A DNA stretch of 64,000 nucleotides from Planococcus sp. CPCC 101016 (GCF_007859295.1 NZ_VOHB01000002.1:931624-995623), one strand, 5' to 3'; positions 1 through 10,155 are shown, numbered from the stretch's first letter. Numbers and translations are program-made. Notes: generated from the sequence alone by a model not told the origin.

Positions 1-1
1 A

Positions 2-700
2 CGAAAAGGTCCTTTGTATCTGCAGATCAAAAACATTTTAAAAGACCGGATTTCCCACGGTGTTTACGCGCTGAACGACAACATTCCTCCTGAGCCTCAG
101 TTGGAAAAAGAGTTTGAAGTCAGCAAAATCACCATTCGCAATGCCATCAACGAGCTGGTCCAGGAAGGCTATCTTGAAAAAAAGAGCGGCAAAGGGACGA
201 AAGTCATCCGCAATACGATCACGTCTAAGCTCTCTAAGGGTAAGCGCTTTACGGAAATCCTGGTCGGGTCCGGCCATAAAATCCATAAGCAATTGATCCA
301 AGCAGAAATTGTTGAAAACGAACAGGGTACGGAAACCTACGAGTTATTCGGCAAGCATTGCCTGCGGATTGAACGGCTTTATCATTTCAACGATGTTCCG
401 TATATCCACTTTACGCATTATTTGACGACGCGTATGGAAGAAATGGAACTGGGCGATTTGGATAAGCAGTCGCTGTACGGACTGGTTGAAGAAGAAGGAA
501 TTTCCTTGGAGAAGTTCCGGGATGAGTTTGCAGCTGTATCGGCACCGCCTGCTATTGCCAAGATATTGGGGATAGACGAAGGAGCACCAGTCTTAAAACG
601 GATGCGCTACGCCTATGACGAGGCAGGAAATATCATTGAAAACAGTGTGGGCTATTACAATACCGAGATGCAGAATTACGTTGTGAATTACGACATCTAA
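2..700 (+). CDS. GntR-family transcriptional regulator with UTRA domain (5' end outside window)
   Basis: The frame is already open at base 2 and reads into a typical GntR N-terminus, so the true start lies before the window; the in-frame TTG at 14 is unlikely to be it. The first ~70 residues form a winged-helix domain (FEVSKITIRNAINELVQEGY is the recognition helix region). The remaining ~150 residues look like a UTRA effector-binding domain (RIERLYHFNDVPYIHF; VLKRMRYAYDEAGNIIE). It lies 60 bp before a sodium:solute symporter on the same strand, so it probably controls uptake of the symporter's substrate. The ligand cannot be read from sequence. Confidence 0.9.
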   Translation, partial: RKGPLYLQIKNILKDRISHGVYALNDNIPPEPQLEKEFEVSKITIRNAINELVQEGYLEKKSGKGTKVIRNTITSKLSKGKRFTEILVGSGHKIHKQLIQAEIVENEQGTETYELFGKHCLRIERLYHFNDVPYIHFTHYLTTRMEEMELGDLDKQSLYGLVEEEGISLEKFRDEFAAVSAPPAIAKILGIDEGAPVLKRMRYAYDEAGNIIENSVGYYNTEMQNYVVNYDI

Positions 701-760
701 AGATCGAGACTAATGGGGATTGGTTTGGAAATTCATGCTTTACATACTAAAGGGGGAATA

Positions 761-2248
761 ATGATGGTAGAAAATCAAGGCGTGTATATTGGCGTTTTTA
801 TTGCAGTGACGGCTTTAATGATTTTGGTTGGTGTGTGGGCTTCACGGAAAGTGAAAAGTGGGGACGACTTCCTCATGGGCGGACGGAATTTGCCGCTGCC
901 GCTATTGATCGGAACAACAGTCGCGACACTTGTCGGTACAGGATCCAGTATGGGGGCCGTCGGATTCGCTTACAGCAACGGCTGGGCTGGAGCGTTGTAC
1001 GGTTTGGGTGGATCAATCGGAATCTTTGCGCTCTTGCTGCTATTTGCCAACGTCCGTAAGTATAATTTCACGACGTTTTCCGAAGAACTGTCGTTTTATT
1101 TCGGCGAAAGCAAATTGTTCAGAGGCGTCACAGCCATTCTGTTGTACTTGGCAGCTGTCGGCTGGCTCGGTGCCCACATTATGGGGGGCAGCTTGTACTT
1201 ATCGTGGATCACAGGCATGGATTTGTTTACAGCTAAAATTGTAACGGCGCTTGGTTTTGCGGTTTATACCATGATCGGCGGTTACTTGGCGGTTGTTTAC
1301 ACGGATACGATTCAAGGATTTATTTTATTCTCAGGCTTTATCATGCTTGCGGTCTTGTCATTGTTCAAGGTGGGCGGTTATGAGACGATGTCTGCGCGAA
1401 TTCCGAACGAGATGGTTTCATTCCTGGGAGTTGAAGTACTGGGCATCATTCCGGCTATCTCCTTAATTGTCGTCATCGCGATTGGTGTGTTAGCGGCGCC
1501 GTCGTATCGGCACCGTATCTACACCAGTAAAAACACACTGACCTTGAAAAAAGCGTTAGTGATTTCAGGTATTTTATTTGCTTGCTTTTCATTGTTCCCA
1601 TCGATTATCGGGATGGCAACACAAATCATGAACCCGGATCTCGAACCGGGGTATGCATTCCCTTACCTAGCCACTGAAGTCTTCCCGGTATGGGTCGGTG
1701 CCATTATTTTGACAGCTGGGTTAAGTGCAACCATGTCTTCAGGAAGCTCCGACTTTATCGCAGGCGTTACCATTCTAGTGACGGATGTTTACCAAGTGGC
1801 TCTTGGGAAAGCAGTGCCAAGAGAAAAGCTGAAGATGTACTCTCGAATCGCCCTTCTTGTAACTTTGACGTTAGCGTTCGTAGGGACGATGGGTGCAACA
1901 AATATCATCAGCTACATTACCAACTTTATCTCAACCATTATGGCTGGATTGTTTGCCGCAGCCGTTATCGGAAAGTTTTGGCCGCGTGCCACTTGGCAAG
2001 GAGGCTTAGCATGTCTGCTCGGCGGATCAATCACTTCATTTATCGTGCTGAGCAGCACATCGCTTATGGAACTGTTCGGAAATCCAGTGCTGCCGGCTTT
2101 GACGGTAGCGTTCCTAGCCGGAATCATTGTCAGTCTCGTCACGCCTGCTAGCATCGTGACAAAAGAAGAGTCGTTGAAGAGACTCGAAAAGAAGAGAGAA
2201 CGTGAACAAGCGGTTGCGGTTGATCCGTTGACGGGTGTTGAAAAGTAA
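761..2248 (+). CDS. Sodium:solute symporter (SSS family)
   Basis: About 495 residues with some 13 hydrophobic segments and SSS-family features: an early GGRNLPLP segment, a GTGSSMGAVGFAY stretch, and the TAGLSATMSSGSSDFIAG region typical of the sodium-site helix. It should import a small organic solute with Na+. The start is the ATG at 761, eight bases after an AGGGGG site at 751-756; an upstream in-frame start at 713 has no such site. A terminator hairpin follows. It probably forms an operon with the GntR regulator. The substrate is unknown. Confidence 0.9.
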   Translation: MMVENQGVYIGVFIAVTALMILVGVWASRKVKSGDDFLMGGRNLPLPLLIGTTVATLVGTGSSMGAVGFAYSNGWAGALYGLGGSIGIFALLLLFANVRKYNFTTFSEELSFYFGESKLFRGVTAILLYLAAVGWLGAHIMGGSLYLSWITGMDLFTAKIVTALGFAVYTMIGGYLAVVYTDTIQGFILFSGFIMLAVLSLFKVGGYETMSARIPNEMVSFLGVEVLGIIPAISLIVVIAIGVLAAPSYRHRIYTSKNTLTLKKALVISGILFACFSLFPSIIGMATQIMNPDLEPGYAFPYLATEVFPVWVGAIILTAGLSATMSSGSSDFIAGVTILVTDVYQVALGKAVPREKLKMYSRIALLVTLTLAFVGTMGATNIISYITNFISTIMAGLFAAAVIGKFWPRATWQGGLACLLGGSITSFIVLSSTSLMELFGNPVLPALTVAFLAGIIVSLVTPASIVTKEESLKRLEKKREREQAVAVDPLTGVEK

Positions 2249-2271
2249 ATAGAGTGATTTATAGGAGAGAG

Positions 2272-2299
2272 GGGCAGCTTTTGGCTGCTTCTTTTTTTA
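2272..2299 (+). terminator. Rho-independent terminator after the symporter
   Basis: GCAGC...GCTGC stem followed by a run of T. It closes the GntR-symporter unit. Confidence 0.75.
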
Positions 2300-2334
2300 T
2301 TAGGGTGAGGTAGGAGCGATAAAATAAATAGATG

Positions 2335-2377
2335 AAAGCGTATATCTGTGAGGCGACTCGTAGGTATACGCTTTTTA
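2335..2377 (+). terminator. Second hairpin with T-run
   Basis: AGCGTATA and TATACGCT arms about 20 bases apart, followed by TTTTT. It may be a back-up terminator before the protease gene. Confidence 0.5.
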
Positions 2378-2513
2378 TGTGTCATTAATTATCTAGTGGA
2401 AGTGCTGAAACTTTTATGCTGTACTATATATTTATAATTAGGTATAAAGTATACTATTTAAGGAAATATAAAACACTTATAAAAAGACTTAGTAATCTGA
2501 AGGAGATAGTGAA

Positions 2514-5500
2514 GTGAAAAAGAGTTTGAAGGTTTCATCTATATTACTAAGTGCGGTATTGCTGTCCAATGGTTTGGGAGCTAATGTATATGCCGAAGGT
2601 AAAGAACCACTCGTTACACAGGAAGTAGAAACAGATCAAGTGATTGTTACGTTTAAAGAAGAATTGAAAAGTGAACCGGAAGAATTGGATATCGTAAGTG
2701 TAAAGACAGTGGAGACTGAAGAAATTGCTACGTTAAAAGTTCCTGAAGGAGAAACAGTTGAAACTTACACGAAAGAACTGGAGGCAAGGACGGATGTTAA
2801 AAGAGTGGAACCGGATTACTTGGTTCAACTCACACATACACCGAATGATCCTTATTTTAATTATTTTCAATACCATCATGACAATATAGAAACGGAAAGA
2901 GCTTGGGACAAAACAAAGGGATCTTCCGATGTGGTTGTAGCGGTATTGGATTCTGGATTTGATTTAAATCATCAGGATTTAACAAACCAAATCATCTCCG
3001 CTTACAGTACTTCATCCACTGGTTTTAGTGTGGATGATCATGGCACTCATGTTGCTGGAATCATCGGAAGTTCAATTGATAATTATGCGTTTGGAGCCGG
3101 AGTTGCACCTGAAACGAGTATTATGGCGATCGATGTTTTTGAAGGAGAATTTGCTTATACGACGGATGTGGTAGAAGGAATTTATACGGCTGTCAGTGCT
3201 GGGGCAGATATTATCAATATGAGCCTCGGCAGCTATGAGTCTAGTTATTATTACAATAATGCGATTCAGTATGCTTATCAGAATGGAGTAGTCATTGTCG
3301 CAGCGGCTGGGAATGATGCCACTACCCGTACTCATTACCCATCTTCATATGACAACGTAATTTCTGTGGGGTCGACAACCTCATATGATGGCTCCTCTTC
3401 TTTTTCGAATTATGGTTATGATATAGACATTGTAGCTCCAGGTTCCGGAATTTATTCAACCTTGCCGTACGGCAGCTTTGGCAGCATGAACGGGACATCG
3501 ATGGCATCGCCTGTTGTAGCCGGTGTAGCGGCCTTGGTTTTAGCAAATGAACCCCAGTTAACGAATGACCAAGTAGTGAACCGGTTGTTAACCACCACAA
3601 AAGATTTAGGGAGTTATGGCAAAGACTATATTTATGGCAATGGTCTTGTCAATGCCAGACAAGCTTTGAAAATCATGGACATCCCTTCTCCGACTGTGAA
3701 TGATATTCAAGATGACTCCACCAGTGTTTCCGGCTATCTTCCATTTGAGATTGAAAACGGAAAAGTTATTATTCGTGACCAGTCAGGGAATGTTATTGGT
3801 TCAGGGGACGGATATTCTAGTTATTCGTATTTTGATATCGCGATTCCTAAACAACCCGGTGGAAGTAAGTTAACGGTTTCCGTTATGGATTCTTATGGCA
3901 ATGAAAGTGAAGGCATAGAAATCTCGGTCTTGGACGGGACAGCACCAGAAAAACCGGACATAGACACAATTACAGATCAATCTACATCCATCACTGGGGG
4001 AGCAGAACCAGGTGCAGAAGTAATAATTTCTGAAAGTGGGCAGTCTCTTTATAGCTCTTGGGTAGATGAGAATGGATTTATCAATGTTCCAATCACTCCG
4101 ATAAAAGCTGATACAAAACTATCGATCGTTGTAAGTGATGCGGCAGGAAATACCAGTGAGCCCGCAGAAGTGACGGTTAAAGACGTAACGGCACCTTCAA
4201 AACCAAAAGCCAATGCAGTAACAGAAGAAGCTGTTCGAGTAACCGGAACGGCAGAGGCCGGATCGACTGTGACGGTGAAATCGAAAGAAGGCCTACTAGG
4301 TGAAGCTTTGACTGCAAGTAATGGCATATATTCAATCGCTATTGCCAAACAAAAGGCAGGAGTAGTTTTGTTTGTAAATTCAACGGATAAAGCAGGCAAT
4401 ACAAGTGCTGCAACTGAGCTGACCGTTAAAGATTCGAGTATACCAACTGCGCCTGTCGTCAATTCAGTAACAGACAAAATGACACAAGTGACTGGGTCTG
4501 CAGAAGCAGGTGCTACGGTATCGGTTAAAGCAAATGGAAATCAAATTGGGACAGCAGTTTCAGGAACTGATAGTCAATTCACTGTAACAATCGCTAAGCA
4601 GAAGGCTGGTACAATTTTGACGGTGACAGCAACTGATCAATATGATAATGCCAGTGCGGCCACAGAAGTCACCGTTAAAGATGTAACAGCTCCAACAGTT
4701 CCTGCAGTAGACAAGGTGAAAGAAACATCGATCGCTGTAACTGGAACTGGAGAAGTAAACGCGCTGGTAACAGTGAAAAATGGAGCAACCGTTTTAGGCA
4801 CGGCAACAGTTGACCGTAACGGCATGTATGCCGTGGCTATTGCTAAGCAGAAAGTTGGAACAGTCCTTTCTGTAATTGCGACAGACCAAGCTGGAAACAG
4901 CAGCGCAGCAAAAGAAGTGACTGTAACGGATGGAACTGCGCCAGCGATTACATTGAAAAACAAAGTAACCCACCACTCCACACGCGTCATCGGGACAGCG
5001 GAAGCTGCTGCTCAAGTTGTCGTGAAGAACGGAACGACCACAATCGGCAAGGCAACGTCCGATGCCAAAGGTGAATATGAAGTGAAAATCGGGAAGCAAA
5101 AAGTCGGAACGAAGTTGTCCATCGTTGCGACGGATGTTGCTGGAAACAGCAGTGCAGCCATTCCGGTTACGGTCGTAGACGGCAACTACCCGGATTTGAA
5201 AGTCGTTCACTGGGCGTTGGATGAAATCATGTACTTAGCCGACGACCAGATTATCGGTGGCTATCCAGATGGCGGCTTCCAACCTGAGAAGAATACGACA
5301 CGCGCCGAAGCAGCGAAGATGCTGGCATTGGCGTTGGACTTGAAGATTGAAGATGTTTCATCTGGCTATAAAGATGTGCCAGACAAGCATTGGGGCAAAA
5401 ATTACATTGCGGCTGTTTCTAAAGCCGGTTTGTTTACGGGGAATCCGGACGGCACATTTGCGCCGAACGATGTGCTGAAGCGTGCGGAGATGGCGAAAGT

Positions 5501-5711
5501 GATCAGCATTGCTTATGAGTTGAAGGCAAGTGATAAGAATCATTTCAGCGACGTGAAGTCAGGATATTGGGCAAAAGGGTATATTTCGGGACTTTATGAA
5601 AATGGCATTACGACTGGTTACCCGGATAAGACTTTCCATCCGTTAGAGCCGACTACTAGAGCAGAGTATTCGGTGTTTCTGGCACGGGCGATGAATGAAG
5701 GTTTTAGATAA
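2514..5711 (+). CDS. Secreted subtilisin-like (S8) serine protease with Ig-like repeats and SLH anchor
   Basis: 1,065 residues from a GTG start 6 bases after AAGGAGAT. Order: signal peptide (1-28, VYA-E); inhibitor-I9-like propeptide (~40-105); S8 catalytic domain (~110-390) with Asp146 (AVLDSGFD), His176 (DDHGTHVAG), oxyanion Asn267 (AAAGND) and Ser329 (GTSMASP); about six ~85-residue Ig-like repeats (~390-890, recurring TGTAEAG and ATDxAGNxS); three SLH motifs (~895-1065). The SLH motifs should hold it on secondary cell-wall polymer. It is complete and all catalytic residues are present. The next gene shares the last repeat and SLH region at near-identical DNA level. Confidence 0.93.
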   Translation: MKKSLKVSSILLSAVLLSNGLGANVYAEGKEPLVTQEVETDQVIVTFKEELKSEPEELDIVSVKTVETEEIATLKVPEGETVETYTKELEARTDVKRVEPDYLVQLTHTPNDPYFNYFQYHHDNIETERAWDKTKGSSDVVVAVLDSGFDLNHQDLTNQIISAYSTSSTGFSVDDHGTHVAGIIGSSIDNYAFGAGVAPETSIMAIDVFEGEFAYTTDVVEGIYTAVSAGADIINMSLGSYESSYYYNNAIQYAYQNGVVIVAAAGNDATTRTHYPSSYDNVISVGSTTSYDGSSSFSNYGYDIDIVAPGSGIYSTLPYGSFGSMNGTSMASPVVAGVAALVLANEPQLTNDQVVNRLLTTTKDLGSYGKDYIYGNGLVNARQALKIMDIPSPTVNDIQDDSTSVSGYLPFEIENGKVIIRDQSGNVIGSGDGYSSYSYFDIAIPKQPGGSKLTVSVMDSYGNESEGIEISVLDGTAPEKPDIDTITDQSTSITGGAEPGAEVIISESGQSLYSSWVDENGFINVPITPIKADTKLSIVVSDAAGNTSEPAEVTVKDVTAPSKPKANAVTEEAVRVTGTAEAGSTVTVKSKEGLLGEALTASNGIYSIAIAKQKAGVVLFVNSTDKAGNTSAATELTVKDSSIPTAPVVNSVTDKMTQVTGSAEAGATVSVKANGNQIGTAVSGTDSQFTVTIAKQKAGTILTVTATDQYDNASAATEVTVKDVTAPTVPAVDKVKETSIAVTGTGEVNALVTVKNGATVLGTATVDRNGMYAVAIAKQKVGTVLSVIATDQAGNSSAAKEVTVTDGTAPAITLKNKVTHHSTRVIGTAEAAAQVVVKNGTTTIGKATSDAKGEYEVKIGKQKVGTKLSIVATDVAGNSSAAIPVTVVDGNYPDLKVVHWALDEIMYLADDQIIGGYPDGGFQPEKNTTRAEAAKMLALALDLKIEDVSSGYKDVPDKHWGKNYIAAVSKAGLFTGNPDGTFAPNDVLKRAEMAKVISIAYELKASDKNHFSDVKSGYWAKGYISGLYENGITTGYPDKTFHPLEPTTRAEYSVFLARAMNEGFR

Positions 5712-5781
5712 ATAAATTTTATAAGATTACCAAGTATTTTAATGCCAATATAATATTTTAAAGAGAATGAGGTTACTAATT

Positions 5782-8700
5782 GTGGTAAAAAGACTAGGGT
5801 TTAAAAAAATTATAGTTCTATTTACAGTTATTTTAATGATATTTCAACTATTTTCAGGAATTGGTTCGGTATACGCTGTGGGAGATTCCACTGCACCTAC
5901 CGTAAGTAATATTGAATTGAGTCCGAGCAATGTTGTAACTGGAGGAAAAGTAAAAGTGACAGCCGAGGTGACAGATGATATATCGGGAGTAAAAAATGTA
6001 GCTGTCTACTTTAAATCCCCATCAAAAAGCAGTTCGTCGTACAGCCCCCTGTATTACAACGAAACTTCAGGATTATATGAAGGCACTCTTACAGTAGACA
6101 AGTATGCGGAAGAAGGTAAGTGGACTTTATACTTCATAGGAGTCGGGGATAAGGCAGGGAATGACAAAAATTATCAGCCAAACGAACTTCCAAATGAAAT
6201 CTTTTATCAAGTTACTAATGAATTGGGAGACAAGGCACCGCCTGTTATAGAGAGTATTGAAGTATCTGAACAAGAAGTAGGTGCAGGAGAAGTAGTAAAG
6301 GTAAAGGCCAATGTGACAGATGATATATCGGGAGTAAAAAATGTAGCTGTCTACTTTAAATCCCCATCAAAAAGCAGTTCGTCGTACAGCCCCCTGTATT
6401 ACAACGAAACTTCAGGATTATATGAAGGCACTCTTACAGTAGACAAGTATGCGGAAGAAGGTAAGTGGACTTTATACTTCATAGGAGTCGGGGATAAGGC
6501 AGGGAATGACAAAAATTATCAGCCATATGAATTAACACAAGTCAGTAAGACTAACAGTTATGTAGTAGTATATAAACCAAGTGATTTAGATTCTCCAGAA
6601 TTAAACGATCCTCAGTTACCGTATGCAATAACTACGAAAAACGAAACTTTAAGCAACAGAATTATCGAAAAAGATTTATATATAGGCCCTAATTCGACGA
6701 TTTCGATTGACGGGAATGTAACCATAACCGGAAACGTATATGTATACGGTACCCTCATTAGTCATGGCGGACTAACAATCCAAGGCAGTCTTAATGCTAA
6801 AACAGTAACATATGGTTCCAATACTTCTGTATCTCCGGGTGCAGTAAGATTTGTTGGGGGACAAAATTCAATTCCTTCAACAATCGTCTCGAATCAAGCT
6901 TATAAGGTTCCATTTACAATCAAAAACAAAGAGTTAACAAATGAAACTGGAACAGCGATATTAGAAGGTAAAACATTGCCTTTCTTGGATGTTTCATTAC
7001 AAGAAAATCCAATTTCACTGGGGGTGGATGGATCTTTTACCACTACAGCCGAAGATATAACTTCTGAAGGTCTTCAATTCAACTTAAGAGACGTTTTCGG
7101 AAACAATATGAAAAAAGACCTCGCAGTAAAAGATGTTTTGCCACCTGCAGAGGTTGTAGGACTTACTGTTTCAAAAACAACTCATAATGAAGCCCAAGTG
7201 AGTTGGAACGCAAGTACTGATAGTGACTTAAAAAAATATGCCTTATATTTGAATGGGGAGTTAGTAAGTACACTTCCTCCTGCTGATACTGCATACTTAT
7301 TCGGAAGCCTTAAGGAAGGTACAGTATATGAAGTGGCTATAGCTGCAATTGACATAGCTGGCAATGAAAGTGAAGTCGTTAAAGCAAATGCGACTACGCT
7401 ACTTTCAAAACCAAGCGTAGATCCGGTAAGTGATAAATCGCTTGTTGTAACTGGACAGTCTTCTCCTGGCACTACGGTAACAGTTTACAAAGGAGAGTCT
7501 ATTATTGGTTCAGGAAAAACGGATCTTACTGGGAAATTCATTATTGAAATTCCAGCTCAAAAAGCGGGAACCGAACTAACTGTCACTGCAAGCAACGAAG
7601 CTGGCATTGACAGTAAGCAGCTCGTCATTACAGTTGAAGACATAACGGCTCCTGCCAAACCAGCGGTCAATGCTGTTTCCGACAAAGATTTAGCAGTTAG
7701 TGGAACAGCTGAAGCAAATACAGCAATTGCTGTAAAAGCTGGAGATAAGGTAGTAGGTGAAGGAACAACTGATGAGCTTGGGAAGTTCTCTATAGCTATT
7801 GCAAAACAGCAAGCAGGCATAAAACTGTCTGTGACTGCAACTGATTCAGCAGGTAATATTAGCGAAGCAAAAGAAATTACAGTAAGTGATCTTACAGCTC
7901 CGCAAAAACCGGCTGTAGATAAAGTAACTGATAAAACCATTTCAATTACAGGTACAGCGGAAGCTGGATCAGTGGTATCAGTTAAAGCGGGTACTAGTGA
8001 AATTGGTAAAGCGACAGTAAATCTAGAGGGCAAATATGCTATCAATATTCAAAAACAACAAGCTGGAACAATCTTGAAAGTAACAGCAACTGATAAAGCA
8101 GGGAATATTAGCCAGGCAGCCCAAGTAACCGTTTTGGATGCGACTGCACCTGCTGTGCCAACTGTAGAAGAAGTGACGGACAAATCAACAATTGTAAAAG
8201 GATCTGCAGAAGCAGGTTCATTAATTAGTATTAAAGTTGAGGGAACAGAAATTGGTAAAGCAACAACAAGTGGTGACGGGAATTTCAACGTTACGATTTC
8301 GAAGCAAAAAGCTGGAACAAAACTAAGTGTAACTGCGACGGACGCAGCTGGAAATGTCAGTGGGGTAAAAGCGGTTACTGTCTTAGATGCGACAGCACCT
8401 GCTGCTCCGACAGTTGATAAAGTTACAGACAAGTCAACAGTTATAACTGGTTCAGGCGAAGTGAATGCTTTGATTACCATTAAAGCTGGAAGTACGGAAC
8501 TTGGAAAAGCCGCCGTTACTTCAGACGGTAAATATAAAGTGACTATCGCTGTACAAAAAGTAGGTACAAAAATTCAAGTCACAGCAACAGATACATCTGG
8601 TAATACGAGTACAGTAAAAGAAGTGACTGTAACGGATGGAACAGCACCAGCAGTTCCGACGGTTAACGAAGTAACAGACAAATCAACGACTATTACCGGA

Positions 8701-9915
8701 ACAGCCGAAGTGGCTGCTCATATTTCGGTTAAAGCAGGCAGTACTGAAGTAGGGACAGCAACGGTTGATGCTGAAGGCAATTACTCGATCGCCATCGTGA
8801 AGCAGAAAGCTGGTACCAAGCTGTCAGTAACCGCAAAAGATGCAGCTGGTAATGTTAGTGAAGTTAAAGAAGTGATTGTTCTGGATGTTACAGCTCCAAG
8901 CACACCAACAGTAAGCAAAGTAACAGATCAATCGACAGCTGTTACAGGTGCAGCAGAAGCAGCATCACAAGTTGCTGTTAAGGTTGGAAGTAAAGAAGTG
9001 GGCAAAGCAACTGTAAATGCAGACGGTACTTATTCTGTAACAATTCCAAAACAGAAAGCTGGAACGGTTTTAGCTGTTACTGCGACAGATAAAGCAGGGA
9101 ATATCAGCGACGTGACAGAAGTAACTGTGGTTGACGGCACACCTCCATCAATAGAATTGACGAGCAAAGTGACGCATCACTCGACACGTATCATCGGAAC
9201 AGCGGAAGCAACTTCAAAAATTATCGTCAAAGCTGGAACGAAAGCCATCGGTATGGCTACGGCCGATGCAAAAGGGCAATATGAAGTGAAAATCGGGAAG
9301 CAAAAAGTCGGAACGAAATTGTCTATCGTAGCGACGGATGCGGCTGGAAACAGCAGCAAGGCGATTCCAGTTACTGTGGTAGATGGCAACTATCCGGACT
9401 TGAAAGTGAAGCACTGGGCTTTAGACGAGATCATGTATCTGGCCGATGATCAAATCATCGGTGGCTATCCAGACGGCGGCTTCCAGCCTGAGAAGAATAC
9501 ATCACGCGCCGAAGCGGCGAAGATGTTGGCATTGGCGTTGGACTTGAAGATTGAAGATGTTTCATCTGGCTATAAAGATGTGCCGGATAAGCATTGGGGC
9601 AAAAATTACATTGCGGCTGTTTCTAAAGCAGGTTTGTTTACGGGGAATCCGGACGGCACATTTGCGCCGAACGATGTGCTGAAGCGTTCGGAGATGGCGA
9701 AAGTGATCAGCATTGCCTATGAATTGAAGGCAAGTGACAAGAATCATTTCAGCGACGTGAAGTCGGGGTATTGGGCGAAAGGATATATCTCCGGGTTATA
9801 CGAAAACGGCATTACGACCGGCTATCCGGATAAGACTTTTCATCCTTTAGAACCGACTACTAGAGCAGAGTATTCGGTGTTCTTGGCACGGGCAATAAAT
9901 AAGCAATTTCGTTAA
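5782..9915 (+). CDS. Large SLH-anchored surface protein with Ig-like and Fn3-like repeats
   Basis: About 1,377 residues. The GTG at 5782 is chosen because GAGG lies 9 bases upstream; an ATG at 5767 is possible but has a poor site. A signal peptide (ends VYA-V) is followed by two ~110-residue beta domains identical over 71 residues, a middle region of unknown fold containing a beta-helix-like stretch, one Fn3-like domain (VSWNASTDSDLKKYAL), eight ~85-residue Ig-like repeats and three C-terminal SLH motifs. No enzyme domain is visible. It is probably an S-layer-associated adhesin or structural protein. It lies 70 bp after the S8 protease, whose C-terminal third it closely resembles. Confidence 0.9.
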   Translation: MVKRLGFKKIIVLFTVILMIFQLFSGIGSVYAVGDSTAPTVSNIELSPSNVVTGGKVKVTAEVTDDISGVKNVAVYFKSPSKSSSSYSPLYYNETSGLYEGTLTVDKYAEEGKWTLYFIGVGDKAGNDKNYQPNELPNEIFYQVTNELGDKAPPVIESIEVSEQEVGAGEVVKVKANVTDDISGVKNVAVYFKSPSKSSSSYSPLYYNETSGLYEGTLTVDKYAEEGKWTLYFIGVGDKAGNDKNYQPYELTQVSKTNSYVVVYKPSDLDSPELNDPQLPYAITTKNETLSNRIIEKDLYIGPNSTISIDGNVTITGNVYVYGTLISHGGLTIQGSLNAKTVTYGSNTSVSPGAVRFVGGQNSIPSTIVSNQAYKVPFTIKNKELTNETGTAILEGKTLPFLDVSLQENPISLGVDGSFTTTAEDITSEGLQFNLRDVFGNNMKKDLAVKDVLPPAEVVGLTVSKTTHNEAQVSWNASTDSDLKKYALYLNGELVSTLPPADTAYLFGSLKEGTVYEVAIAAIDIAGNESEVVKANATTLLSKPSVDPVSDKSLVVTGQSSPGTTVTVYKGESIIGSGKTDLTGKFIIEIPAQKAGTELTVTASNEAGIDSKQLVITVEDITAPAKPAVNAVSDKDLAVSGTAEANTAIAVKAGDKVVGEGTTDELGKFSIAIAKQQAGIKLSVTATDSAGNISEAKEITVSDLTAPQKPAVDKVTDKTISITGTAEAGSVVSVKAGTSEIGKATVNLEGKYAINIQKQQAGTILKVTATDKAGNISQAAQVTVLDATAPAVPTVEEVTDKSTIVKGSAEAGSLISIKVEGTEIGKATTSGDGNFNVTISKQKAGTKLSVTATDAAGNVSGVKAVTVLDATAPAAPTVDKVTDKSTVITGSGEVNALITIKAGSTELGKAAVTSDGKYKVTIAVQKVGTKIQVTATDTSGNTSTVKEVTVTDGTAPAVPTVNEVTDKSTTITGTAEVAAHISVKAGSTEVGTATVDAEGNYSIAIVKQKAGTKLSVTAKDAAGNVSEVKEVIVLDVTAPSTPTVSKVTDQSTAVTGAAEAASQVAVKVGSKEVGKATVNADGTYSVTIPKQKAGTVLAVTATDKAGNISDVTEVTVVDGTPPSIELTSKVTHHSTRIIGTAEATSKIIVKAGTKAIGMATADAKGQYEVKIGKQKVGTKLSIVATDAAGNSSKAIPVTVVDGNYPDLKVKHWALDEIMYLADDQIIGGYPDGGFQPEKNTSRAEAAKMLALALDLKIEDVSSGYKDVPDKHWGKNYIAAVSKAGLFTGNPDGTFAPNDVLKRSEMAKVISIAYELKASDKNHFSDVKSGYWAKGYISGLYENGITTGYPDKTFHPLEPTTRAEYSVFLARAINKQFR
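5968..6180 (+). repeat. 213-bp perfect direct repeat, copy 1
   Basis: Identical base for base to 6313-6525 within the same gene. It encodes one copy of an N-terminal beta domain. Confidence 0.97.
6313..6525 (+). repeat. 213-bp perfect direct repeat, copy 2
   Basis: Second copy, offset 345 bp from the first. Flanking bases differ on both sides, so the identical block is sharply bounded. Confidence 0.97.
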
Positions 9916-9934
9916 TAGGAATTCAAAGATAACA

Positions 9935-9975
9935 GCAAAAAGCTCATTCCAGATTTTTGGAATGGGCTTTCTTAT
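9935..9975 (+). terminator. Terminator after the SLH surface protein
   Basis: AGCTCATTCCA and GGAATGGGCT arms around a short loop, with T-rich sequence after it. It separates the surface-protein pair from the AT-rich island downstream. Confidence 0.75.
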
Positions 9976-10039
9976 TAATTTGTAAAGAAAATTGAAGAAG
10001 AGCAATAACAGAAAGAAACAAATCATTTGAAATCACGAT

Positions 10040-10155
10040 GCAGTGTCTAATGTTAATAATTTTACTTATGAGTGGTTCTCTGATGTCCGAAGTGGTTCTC
10101 AAACGTGTCTGCCATAATTCTATTTCATGGCACGACTGGTTCTCGAGTTTTTCCT
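10040..10155. repeat. Degenerate ~21-bp repeats (TGGTTCTC units)
   Basis: GGTTCT-like cores occur at 10074, 10094, 10116 (AATTCT) and 10138, with spacings of 20, 22 and 22. It lies in the 470-bp gap 9916-10386, which otherwise holds a terminator and an AT-rich presumed promoter region. It resembles the clearer 21-bp arrays at 39.5, 42, 55.5, 59 and 61 kb in period only. Confidence 0.35.

Noticed and set aside
713-760. Upstream start of the symporter
   Set aside because: The ATG at 761 has a clear AGGGGG site and begins the normal family N-terminus.
7182-8480. Several 96-162 residue minus-strand frames in the Ig-repeat gene
   Set aside because: Antisense shadows created by the repetitive codon pattern of the Ig repeats.
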